Assembly: GCA_007122815.1 (NCBI GenBank)
Contig: SKSV01000343.1
Span: 1 to 6,748, forward strand
Length of the DNA: 6,748 bases
Source of the DNA: Trueperaceae bacterium
GTDB lineage: Bacteria; Deinococcota; Deinococci; Deinococcales; Trueperaceae
Direction of reading: 5' to 3'
The stretch's first letter is position 1; every line of letters begins with the position of its first letter. Positions 1-5,470 of the stretch are shown here, piece by piece. Under the pieces are notes generated by a model. It was not told the origin of the DNA and did no database searches. It saw only the letters and a list, made by a program, of their open reading frames with translations. The position numbers were made by a program, and so were the translations under genes.

Positions 1-1062
1 GATCAGGACCACACCCACCCCGGCGCTCCGCTCGGGCCCGCTCCCCACGAGCGCCACGACGAACGGCATCACGTGCGTGGTTAGCAGCCCCAGGCTCACG
101 AGCGCCACCCGAACGAGGGAGAAGTCGAGCCCGGCGAAGGCGTTCTTCCGTAGGCCAAGCAGCGCCTCACGCAGCGTCGCGTACCAGGTGACCGCCACCA
201 GCTCGGGGGCGAAAGCCGCGAGCGAGCGGCCGCCGGCCGCCTTCACGCTCCTTGCCAGAGCGAGGTCGTCGTCTGGGCGCAAGCGCACAGACTCGTGGCC
301 GCCTGCACGCTCGTACGTGTCGCGGCGGTACAGACCGAACGCACCGATGCCGAGCGTCGCCTCCGAGTCCGCGCGCGGCGCCAGCCAGGGCCGCACCAGC
401 ACGCTGAGCAACAGGACGAAGGCGGTCTCGAAGGCCAACACCAGGTGCCCGGCCACTCCGGACGGGGCGTCGAAGCGTGGGATCACCGCCAGGTGGTCGC
501 AGCGCTCGCCGAGCGCGAGCCGCACCGCCTCGCGCAGCGCGCACGGTGCGAGCCGCACATCGGCGTCGACGAACAGCAGCCACTCGCTGGCCGTCAGCGA
601 AGCGCCGTGGGCCTGCGCGTGGGTCTTGCCCAGCCAGCCTCCAGGGAGCGACTCCAGCCTCACGAGGCGGGCTCGTGGCCCGCCACCACCACCGGTGAGG
701 GCTAGGTGCTCCGCCAAGGCGCTCTCCACCTGCGCGCCCGTGCCGTCGCTCGAGCGATCGTCCAGCACGACTACCTCGAGGTCGGGGTAGTCCTGCGCCA
801 ACCAGCTCCGCAGCGCTGGGCGGATGCCGACGGATTCGTCGCGTGCGGCCACGATCAAGGCCACGCTCGGCCAGCCGCCTGCGGGCGTGTCATCGGCCAC
901 GCCGGCTGGTGGGGTCGAAGCGCCTCCTGGTGAGGTCGAAGCGCTGACTGGTGGGGTCGAAGCCCTGAGCTCGGGGAGGCGCCGCATGCCCAGCCACCAC
1001 CAAACCCCCAGCACCGCCCACGCCAGGAGCGCCACGAAGGTGATGCTGGCGAGCGGATCCAT
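1..1062 (-). CDS. Membrane-anchored family 2 glycosyltransferase (partial, C-terminus beyond the left edge)
   Basis: Translating the minus strand from ATG at 1062 gives 354 residues without a stop, running off the left edge. Residues about 4-25 form a hydrophobic, Trp-rich membrane anchor. A Ser/Thr/Pro/Gly-rich linker with heptad repeats follows at 34-54, then a GT-A fold catalytic domain from about 66. Visible GT2 motifs are the nucleotide-binding DDRSSDGT (101-108), GGWLGKTHA (141-149), the metal-binding DAD (166-168), GIGAFGLYRR (238-247) and an acidic RPDDD (262-266), where the family usually has an ED catalytic-base motif. After WY (293-294) and LREALLGLRKNAF (297-309), hydrophobic segments begin near 315 and probably continue outside the window. 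The order resembles hopanoid-associated (HpnB-like) and carotenoid (CrtQ-like) glycosyltransferases, so a lipid or isoprenoid acceptor at the cytoplasmic membrane is plausible, but the substrate cannot be read from sequence. The start is supported by a TANNNT box 6 nt upstream and the immediate membrane helix. Confidence 0.85.
   Translation of the reverse strand, partial: MDPLASITFVALLAWAVLGVWWWLGMRRLPELRASTPPVSASTSPGGASTPPAGVADDTPAGGWPSVALIVAARDESVGIRPALRSWLAQDYPDLEVVVLDDRSSDGTGAQVESALAEHLALTGGGGGPRARLVRLESLPGGWLGKTHAQAHGASLTASEWLLFVDADVRLAPCALREAVRLALGERCDHLAVIPRFDAPSGVAGHLVLAFETAFVLLLSVLVRPWLAPRADSEATLGIGAFGLYRRDTYERAGGHESVRLRPDDDLALARSVKAAGGRSLAAFAPELVAVTWYATLREALLGLRKNAFAGLDFSLVRVALVSLGLLTTHVMPFVVALVGSGPERSAGVGVVLI
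906..968 (-). repeat. Three tandem 21-bp repeats within the glycosyltransferase linker
   Basis: Three adjacent 21-bp units lie at 906-926, 927-947 and 948-968. On the plus strand they share the 16-base core CTGGTGGGGTCGAAGC; the middle unit has A for G at position 7, and the last five bases vary. The length is a multiple of three, so on the coding strand they encode heptapeptides: ASTPPVS, ASTSPGG and ASTPPAG (residues 34-54). They sit between the N-terminal membrane helix and the catalytic domain, as a flexible linker would. Copy number could vary by slippage without breaking the frame. Confidence 0.9.
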
Positions 1063-1068
1063 GTCGCC

Positions 1069-1097
1069 AGGCTATGCGCCGCCCGCGGCCGTATCAT
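1069..1097 (-). promoter_or_regulatory. Probable leaderless promoter of the glycosyltransferase gene
   Basis: Read on the minus strand, a -10-like TAGCCT (1069-1074) ends 6 nt before the ATG at 1062. With a 17-bp spacer, ATGATA (1092-1097) lies at the -35 position and matches TTGACA at four of six bases. There is no Shine-Dalgarno sequence between the box and the start codon, so transcription probably starts at or next to the ATG. The -35 element coincides with the -10 box of the opposite gene. Confidence 0.55.
1092..1097 (+). promoter_or_regulatory. Probable leaderless -10 box of the hydroxy-acid dehydrogenase-like gene and ruvA
   Basis: TATCAT matches the -10 consensus at five of six bases and ends 7 nt before the ATG at 1105. 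No Shine-Dalgarno sequence precedes this ATG. The box includes the A and T of an earlier in-frame ATG at 1096, so if this is the promoter, translation must start at 1105. The -35 position (1069-1074, AGGCTA) matches poorly and is occupied by the -10 box of the divergent gene. Confidence 0.5.
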
Positions 1098-1104
1098 GAG
1101 CGAG

Positions 1105-1878
1105 ATGTCCGAGGACGAGCGCGACACCCAGGCGCTGACCCGCTTCCGCTTGGTGCCGCGGCTGTTGCACGACGCCGGCGAGCTCGACAGCAGCCTGACC
1201 CTGCTGGGGCGGCGCTTGCCGAGCCCGCTCCTGCCGCGGCTGACGGGCGACGCGCCCCTGCCCGAAAGAACGCTGGCGCTCGTGGATGCCCAGCGCGTCG
1301 GGGACGAAGGTGCGGCGTGGGCGCTACCGGTCCTAGCGAGCACGAAGATGGGTGAGTTGGTGCCGGAGGTGAGGCGCCTGGCCGACACCGGCGCGCCGGG
1401 TCTGGTGCTCGACATGAGCCCCTTGGCCGAGCTCCCGCCCTACGGGAAGGGCACGGGCCGCCCGCGAACGCGCGAGGACCTGGCCGAGCTCGCGGCAGCA
1501 GCCGGTCAGCCCATGTGGCTCTACGGCGTGCTCTCACCGGACGACGCCGTGGTGGCGGCGGAGGCCGGCCTCGAAGCGATCGTGGTCCACACCGGCGCCG
1601 CACGCTTCCTCGGTGGGCCGAGCCTCGCTGACGCCCTGCCCGACGTGCTGGATGCGGTCGCGGGCATGATCTCGGTCTACGCGGGGGGCAGGGTCGCGAG
1701 CGGCATCGACGTGTTCCGCTACCTGGCGATCGGCGCCGAAGCCGTCGTGATCGAAACCGACCGCGCGCTCGCCTCGCTCGAGGCCGAGCTGCAGTACGCC
1801 ATGCGTCTGACCGGCTGCGCGACGCTGGCCGACATCGGCTACGACGTCATCTACGAGCCGCTCTTCGGTGACGCGTGA
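1105..1878 (+). CDS. Shortened FMN-dependent alpha-hydroxy-acid dehydrogenase-like protein, probably catalytically impaired
   Basis: The 257-residue product (260 if started at ATG 1096) looks like the lactate oxidase/glycolate oxidase TIM-barrel family, whose members are usually about 350-390 residues. Family-like stretches are FRLVPRLL near the N-terminus, DSSLTLLGRR (28-37), the LSPDDAVVAAEAGLEAIVV region (143-161), GGRVASGIDVFRYLAIGAEA (194-213) and ELQYAMRLTGCATLADIG near the C-terminus. Key positions differ. The flavin-contacting Lys of the usual KGV is Tyr140 (LYGV). The catalytic SNHGGRQLD motif reads HTGAARFLG (162-170), which keeps the Arg but has Gly at the catalytic His position. 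The Asp of DGG is Ala193. The segment after the first barrel strands is also shortened. I infer a barrel that may still bind a phosphate or flavin ligand but should not oxidise 2-hydroxy acids. Its stop overlaps the GTG start of ruvA, so the two are probably co-transcribed. Type 2 isopentenyl-diphosphate isomerase is a related alternative that fits less well. Confidence 0.75.
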   Translation: MSEDERDTQALTRFRLVPRLLHDAGELDSSLTLLGRRLPSPLLPRLTGDAPLPERTLALVDAQRVGDEGAAWALPVLASTKMGELVPEVRRLADTGAPGLVLDMSPLAELPPYGKGTGRPRTREDLAELAAAAGQPMWLYGVLSPDDAVVAAEAGLEAIVVHTGAARFLGGPSLADALPDVLDAVAGMISVYAGGRVASGIDVFRYLAIGAEAVVIETDRALASLEAELQYAMRLTGCATLADIGYDVIYEPLFGDA

Positions 1879-2459
1879 TCGCCTCCCTGCGCGGCGAGGT
1901 GCTGGAGCTGCGCACCCAGAGCCTGGTGCTGGGTGCTGGAGCGTTCGGCTTGGAGGTCTTCGCCCCCGCCGCGACGCTGGCACGCTGCGCTCTAGGCGAG
2001 CAGGTGCTGCTGCACACGCAGCTGGTGGTGCGCGAGGACAGCCTCACGCTCTACGGCTTCCACGACCGCGACGCCATGACGCTCTTCACGCTCCTGCTGG
2101 GCGTGAGTGGGGTGGGGCCGAAGCTGGCCCTGGCCGTGCTCTCCACGCTGCAACCGGCGTTGATCGCCGACGCCGTGGAGCGCGAGGACGCCGCGCTCCT
2201 GGCGAGCGCCCCGGGCGTGGGCCGGCGTACCGCCGAGCGCCTGGTGCTGGAGCTTCGCGCCAAGCTTCCGGCGGGACTCAGCGGCGGGCTCCCGGGAGGA
2301 GCGGCGCCCCTTCCGGCGGGTGAGGACGCCGTCGCCGCCCTGGTCGCGCTCGGCTACCGCGAGGGGCAGGTTCGCGCTCAGGTGCAGGCTCTGCTGGCCG
2401 ACGACCCCGAGGCGTCGGCCGAACGGCTCATCCGCTCGGCGCTGTCGAAGCTGCGCTGA
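1875..2459 (+). CDS. ruvA: Holliday junction branch migration protein RuvA
   Basis: RuvA tetramers bind Holliday junctions and load the RuvB helicase for branch migration during recombinational repair. The 194-residue product has the usual length and all three domains. The N-terminal OB fold (about 1-62) begins MIASLRGEVLE and carries the acidic-pin pair Glu54-Asp55 in VVREDSLTLYGF, which separates strands at the junction. The middle domain has two helix-hairpin-helix motifs, GVSGVGPKLAL (76-86) and APGVGRRTAERLVLELRAKL (112-131), which contact the DNA backbone. A Gly/Pro/Ala-rich linker leads to the C-terminal RuvB-binding three-helix domain (about 151-193, AALVALGYREGQV). The start is GTG at 1875, overlapping the upstream TGA in GTGA. 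No strong Shine-Dalgarno sequence is present, which suggests translational coupling. Neither ruvB nor ruvC is adjacent. The last 32 nt overlap the convergent ald gene. Confidence 0.97.
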   Translation: MIASLRGEVLELRTQSLVLGAGAFGLEVFAPAATLARCALGEQVLLHTQLVVREDSLTLYGFHDRDAMTLFTLLLGVSGVGPKLALAVLSTLQPALIADAVEREDAALLASAPGVGRRTAERLVLELRAKLPAGLSGGLPGGAAPLPAGEDAVAALVALGYREGQVRAQVQALLADDPEASAERLIRSALSKLR

Positions 2460-3585
2460 CGTCGCTCGCTCTCGCGGCCGCCAGGGCGCTCGCGGGCGCC
2501 ACGGCCTCGAGCCCGAAGGCCTCCGCCACGCCCTCGTGCGTGACCATGCCGCGGTACGTGTTCAGCCCCTTCTGTAGCCTCCGGTCACCCTTCAGGGCGG
2601 CCACCGGGTCGGCCGCCAACAGGAGCGCGTAGGGCAAGGTCTGGTCGGAGAGCGCCCTGGTGCTCGTGTTCGGCACTGCCCCCGGCATGTTGGCCACGCC
2701 GTAGTGCACGACGTCGTCGATGACGAAGGTGGGCTCGTCGTGCGTGGTGGGCCTGATGGTCTCCACGCAGCCGCCCTGGTCGACGGAGACGTCGACTATG
2801 ACGCTGCCTGGCTTCATCAGGCCGAGCATCTCGCGCGTGACGAGGTGGGGCGCGCGCGCTCCCGGGATCAGGACCGCCCCCACCAGCATGTCTGCCCTCG
2901 GCAGCATCACGCGGATGTTGCCAGCGTGCGAGGCGAGCGTCTGGACGCGCCCGGAGAAGGCGTCGTCGAGGTACTGCAGGCGCGCATGAGACACGTCCAA
3001 GACGGTGACGTGAGCGCCTAGCCCGACCGCGATCTTGGCGGCGTTGATGCCCACCACACCGCCTCCGACGATCACGACCTCGCCCGACTCCACCCCCGGA
3101 ACGCCGCCCAGGAGGAGGCCGCGGCCCCCGAGGAAGCGGCTGAGGTAGTGAGCGCCGAACTGCGGCGCCAGGCGTCCCGCCACCTCGCTCATGGGGGTGA
3201 GGAGCGGTAGGAGGCCGTTGTCGAGCTGAACGGTCTCGTACGCGACGGCCGCGGTGCCGGCCGTGAGCAGGGCCTCCGTGAGGAGGCGGTCCGCGGCGAG
3301 ATGCAAGAAGGTGAAGAGCACCAGGTCCTCGCGCAAGAAGGCGTACTCCTGAGCGATGGGCTCCTTCACCTTGAGGACCATCTCCGCTGACCAGGCTGCC
3401 GCGGCGCCGTCGACGATCCTTGCGCCTGAGAGCTCGAAGGCCTCGTCCGAGAAGCCGCTACCGGCCCCGGCTCCGGACTGGACCAGGACCTCGTGGCCTG
3501 CCACGACCAGGGCTTGGACCGCGGCGGGGGTGGCGGCAACACGGTACTCGTGTCGCTTGACCTCGGTGGGGATGCCGATCTGCAT
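2428..3585 (-). CDS. ald: Alanine dehydrogenase
   Basis: Ald is a cytoplasmic NAD-dependent enzyme that reversibly deaminates L-alanine to pyruvate and ammonia. The 385-residue product starts MQIGIPTEVKRHEYRVAATP. By comparison with characterised Ald proteins, the pyruvate and catalytic residues are present: Arg15, Lys74 (in LKVKEP), His95 (in FTFLHLAA) and Asp269 (in DVSVDQGG). The Rossmann loop is VGGGVVG (173-179), with Asp197 at the end of the next strand to bind the NAD ribose. HYGVANMPGAVPNTST (294-309) is a typical Ald signature. The protein is somewhat longer than the usual roughly 370 residues because of an Ala/Ser-rich tail (about 362-385), whose last codons lie opposite the end of ruvA. 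The ATG at 3585 has a good Shine-Dalgarno sequence. It lies 86 bp downstream of truB on the same strand, so it may be co-transcribed with truB or have its own weak promoter. Confidence 0.97.
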   Translation of the reverse strand: MQIGIPTEVKRHEYRVAATPAAVQALVVAGHEVLVQSGAGAGSGFSDEAFELSGARIVDGAAAAWSAEMVLKVKEPIAQEYAFLREDLVLFTFLHLAADRLLTEALLTAGTAAVAYETVQLDNGLLPLLTPMSEVAGRLAPQFGAHYLSRFLGGRGLLLGGVPGVESGEVVIVGGGVVGINAAKIAVGLGAHVTVLDVSHARLQYLDDAFSGRVQTLASHAGNIRVMLPRADMLVGAVLIPGARAPHLVTREMLGLMKPGSVIVDVSVDQGGCVETIRPTTHDEPTFVIDDVVHYGVANMPGAVPNTSTRALSDQTLPYALLLAADPVAALKGDRRLQKGLNTYRGMVTHEGVAEAFGLEAVAPASALAAARASDVSAASTAPSG

Positions 3586-3590
3586 CTCGA

Positions 3591-3597
3591 CTCCTCT
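3591..3597 (-). promoter_or_regulatory. Ribosome binding site of ald
   Basis: On the minus strand AGAGGAG ends 5 nt before the ATG at 3585, a strong Shine-Dalgarno sequence at normal spacing. It contrasts with the four first-in-unit genes here, which have none, and fits ald being translated from a leadered or polycistronic message. Confidence 0.85.
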
Positions 3598-3671
3598 GGC
3601 CCTGCGGGGCTAAGTTGCGATACCTCGAGTGTAACGTCCGGCCGCGGCCAGACCCAGGGACAGAGCGACCC

Positions 3672-4592
3672 CTAAGCCCTCCACACCCGTCTGGTGTGAG
3701 CGTGACCGTCGACGGCGTCGGCTACGGCAACCAGCCGCCCCGCGCCATCGAGCAGGGCAGCGCGCCCGGTCCAGTTGACCGGCAGCCGCTTGCCGTCACG
3801 CACCTCCCGCACTTCACCTTCGTCGAGTCGCACCTGCGGGTAGGGCAGCAGCGTGACGGGATCGAGCGGCTCGGCCCTTGCCAGCTCTTCGAGGGGAGCG
3901 GCCTCGCGCAGGTCCACGCTCCCGGCGCCGGTGCGCACGAGCCCGGCGAGGTGGGCGGGTACCCCGAGCGCGGCGCCGAGGTCACGCGCGAACGAGCGCA
4001 CGTAGGTCCCCGCCGCGACGCGCAGGTCGATCAGCGCGGTGGGCGTGTCCGCCAGCGGCTCGGGCAGCGCGAGCGGGCGCCAACCGTCGGGGACCTGCCT
4101 CAAGCGCGTCGCCGCGGGCGAACCCTTCGGGAGCAGCTCGATCAACTCGAGCTCGAGGTAGCGCGCGGGGCGTGGTGGCAGGTCGAGCGCGGCGCCGCGC
4201 CTGGCGGCCGCGTAAGCGCGCTCTCCCCCGCGCTGGACCGCCGAGTACGCGGGCGGCAACTGCTCGCGCAGTTCGAGGAAGCGCGGCAGCTCGGCTGCGA
4301 GCGCGGCGGCGTCGATGTGGGTGGCGTCAGCGTGGGCTTCGGCCGGGCCCTCGGCGTCGAGCGTGGCGGTCCCCACTCCTAGCGCCACCCAGGCCAGGTA
4401 GCGCTTGTCGGCGCCGCTGAGGAAGGGGGCCAGCTTGGTGGCCTCGTCCACCAGGAGGACCAGCACCCCGCTCGCGAGCGGGTCCAGGGTTCCCGCGTGC
4501 CCCACCCTTCTGGTAGCCAGCTGCCGTCGGGCACGCGCCACCACGTCGTGCGACGAGAGGCCCAGGGGCTTGTCGACCGCGAAGACGCGCAC
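3672..4592 (-). CDS. truB: tRNA pseudouridine-55 synthase TruB
   Basis: TruB converts U55 in the T-psi-C loop of tRNAs to pseudouridine. The 306-residue product begins MRVFAVDKPLGLSSHDVV, the standard start of the family. The catalytic motif GHAGTLDPLASGVL (31-44) contains the nucleophile Asp37, the base-stacking Tyr65 is in DKRYLA, and Arg199 is in GTYVRSFARDLG. The motif QLPPAYSAVQRGGERAYAAA (111-130) is typical, except that Gln120 stands where most homologues have Lys. A segment at about 155-183 (KGSPAATRLRQVPDG and onward) looks longer than usual before the final catalytic strand. The C-terminus from about 253 resembles a short PUA-like RNA-binding domain. The start is GTG at 4592, with no Shine-Dalgarno sequence but a TANNNT box 5 nt upstream. 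The common neighbours rbfA and ribF are absent here; truB is instead followed by ald and is divergent from an ABC transporter. Confidence 0.96.
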   Translation of the reverse strand: MRVFAVDKPLGLSSHDVVARARRQLATRRVGHAGTLDPLASGVLVLLVDEATKLAPFLSGADKRYLAWVALGVGTATLDAEGPAEAHADATHIDAAALAAELPRFLELREQLPPAYSAVQRGGERAYAAARRGAALDLPPRPARYLELELIELLPKGSPAATRLRQVPDGWRPLALPEPLADTPTALIDLRVAAGTYVRSFARDLGAALGVPAHLAGLVRTGAGSVDLREAAPLEELARAEPLDPVTLLPYPQVRLDEGEVREVRDGKRLPVNWTGRAALLDGAGRLVAVADAVDGHAHTRRVWRA

Positions 4593-4597
4593 GCGCC

Positions 4598-4603
4598 AGC
4601 GTA
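4598..4603 (-). promoter_or_regulatory. Probable leaderless -10 box of truB
   Basis: On the minus strand TACGCT, a TANNNT -10 element, ends 5 nt before the GTG start at 4592. No Shine-Dalgarno sequence lies between them. I see no recognisable -35 hexamer at 16-18 bp spacing (around 4620-4627). Confidence 0.5.
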
Positions 4604-4663
4604 CCAGGGACGCGGTAGCGATCCGCGAGCCATGCCCGCCTGGGGAGCGCCCGTGACGAACGG

Positions 4664-4675
4664 CACACGCGTGTG
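4664..4675. promoter_or_regulatory. 12-bp perfect palindrome, possible operator of the ABC transporter operon
   Basis: CACACGCGTGTG is a perfect inverted repeat in the truB/ABC divergent intergenic region. It covers the place where the -35 element of the ABC promoter would lie (4668-4673 with a 17-bp spacer to TACGAT), and no TTGACA-like sequence is present there. A bound dimeric regulator could block or replace -35 contacts. No regulator gene is adjacent. A few palindromes this long are expected by chance in a window of this size, so only the position makes it notable. Confidence 0.3.
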
Positions 4676-4690
4676 GCCCCGACGCACTCT

Positions 4691-4696
4691 TACGAT
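4691..4696 (+). promoter_or_regulatory. Probable leaderless -10 box of the ABC transporter operon
   Basis: TACGAT matches the -10 consensus at four of six bases, preceded by an extra T, and ends 6 nt before the ATG at 4703. No Shine-Dalgarno sequence lies between them. The box falls inside the longer open frame that begins at GTG 4673, which argues against that earlier start. Confidence 0.55.
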
Positions 4697-4702
4697 GGCT
4701 GG

Positions 4703-5470
4703 ATGATCTCAGTCCACCAACTCACTAAGCGCTTCGACGACGTGACCGCCGTCGACGCTGTCTCGTTCGAGGTGAGCGCCGGCGAGGTGTTCGGGTTGCT
4801 GGGCCCGAACGGCGCCGGCAAGACCACCACCCTGAGGATCCTGGCTACCCTGCTCGACGCCGACTCGGGCCGCGCCAGCGTCGCCGGCTTCGACGTCGCC
4901 CGCGAGGCGGAGGCGGTCAGGCGCAGCATCGGCGTGGTGAACGGCGGGATGGGGCTCTACGACCGCCTGACCGGACGCGAGATACTGCACTACTTCGGGC
5001 GCCTGTACGACATGCCGCGCGCCGCCATCGAGCGCCGCATAGCCGAGCTGGACGACCTGCTGCAGCTCGGTGATGCGCTCGGCAAGCGCGCCGGCACCTT
5101 CTCCACGGGGATGAAGCAGAAGGTCGTCATCGCCCGCGCCGTCCTGCACGACCCTCCGGTGATCTTCTTCGACGAGGTCACCTCGGGGTTGGACGTCATG
5201 GCTAGGCGCGCGGTCCTTAACGTGGTCAAGGCCTACCCGAGCGAGGAGCGGGCGGTGGTCTACTCCACCCACGTGATGAGTGAGGTCGAGGAGCTCTGCG
5301 GCCGCGCGGCGGTCCTCTACCAGGGCCGCGTTGTCAGCACAGGAAGTGTGCAGGAGCTGATCGACGAGGGGGGCGAAGCGAACCTCGAGCTCTCCTTCTT
5401 CCGGCTCGTGGAGCGCTCCGGACTGGCAAGCGAGGAGCACGATGGCGCGCCCCAGGGGGTGGCGGCATGA
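4703..5470 (+). CDS. ABC-2 type exporter ATP-binding protein, NatA-like
   Basis: This is the nucleotide-binding subunit of an exporter whose permease is the next gene. The 255-residue product starts MISVHQLTKRFDDVTAVDAV. It has Walker A GPNGAGKT (34-41), signature FSTGMKQK (133-140), Walker B VIFFDE (153-158) with catalytic Glu158, D-loop SGLD (161-164) and switch His190 in YSTHVMSE. The Q-loop region reads GVVNGGMGLYDRLTGREIL (77-95), without the canonical Gln. The same replacement is common in NatA-type ATPases, and GLYDRLTGRE and the following YFGRLYDM are characteristic of that group. NatA with NatB exports sodium in Bacillus, but close relatives move other substrates, so the substrate is undetermined. 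ATG 4703 is preferred over GTG 4673 because the ABC fold starts here and a -10 box lies within the longer frame. Its stop overlaps the permease start. Confidence 0.92.
   Translation: MISVHQLTKRFDDVTAVDAVSFEVSAGEVFGLLGPNGAGKTTTLRILATLLDADSGRASVAGFDVAREAEAVRRSIGVVNGGMGLYDRLTGREILHYFGRLYDMPRAAIERRIAELDDLLQLGDALGKRAGTFSTGMKQKVVIARAVLHDPPVIFFDEVTSGLDVMARRAVLNVVKAYPSEERAVVYSTHVMSEVEELCGRAAVLYQGRVVSTGSVQELIDEGGEANLELSFFRLVERSGLASEEHDGAPQGVAA
5454..5459 (+). promoter_or_regulatory. Ribosome binding site of the permease gene
   Basis: AGGGGG lies 7 nt before the ATG at 5467, inside the end of the ATPase gene. With the 4-nt ATGA overlap it supports coupled translation of the two subunits. Confidence 0.65.

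Noticed and set aside
77..790. Long plus-strand open frame opposite the glycosyltransferase
   Set aside because: Its product is low-complexity Ser/Arg/Ala-rich with no family signature. The minus-strand frame here carries clear GT2 motifs, so this is a high-GC shadow.
1096..1104. Earlier ATG of the dehydrogenase-like gene
   Set aside because: It overlaps the best -10 candidate (TATCAT) and has no Shine-Dalgarno sequence. ATG 1105 fits the leaderless spacing. The difference is only three residues, so it is not excluded.
855..1415. Minus-strand open frame spanning the divergent promoter region and the dehydrogenase-like gene
   Set aside because: It is Ser/Arg-rich without recognisable motifs, and the repeat-derived LRPHQ units come from reading the linker repeat out of frame. 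Both covering genes have family signatures.
3628..3633. TACACT on the minus strand as a separate ald promoter
   Set aside because: It fits TANNNT, but no -35-like hexamer lies at 16-18 bp, and one such box in an 86-bp gap is fairly likely by chance. Co-transcription from truB is equally plausible.
3640..3649. GGCCGCGGCC palindrome between truB and ald
   Set aside because: Only 10 bp and pure GC, which is expected often by chance in this composition. It has no T tract and no loop, so neither a terminator nor an operator can be supported.
3615..4382. Long plus-strand open frame opposite truB
   Set aside because: Composition is Gly/Arg/Gln-rich with no motif. truB motifs on the other strand are unambiguous.
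4673..4702. Extended GTG start of the ABC ATPase (10 extra residues)
   Set aside because: The extension includes the likely -10 box and part of the palindrome, and adds residues absent from the family. ATG 4703 is at the normal fold start.
4709..5440. Long minus-strand open frame opposite the ABC ATPase
   Set aside because: It mirrors the ATPase gene and has an unnatural His/Asp/Val-rich composition. The plus-strand frame has every ABC motif.
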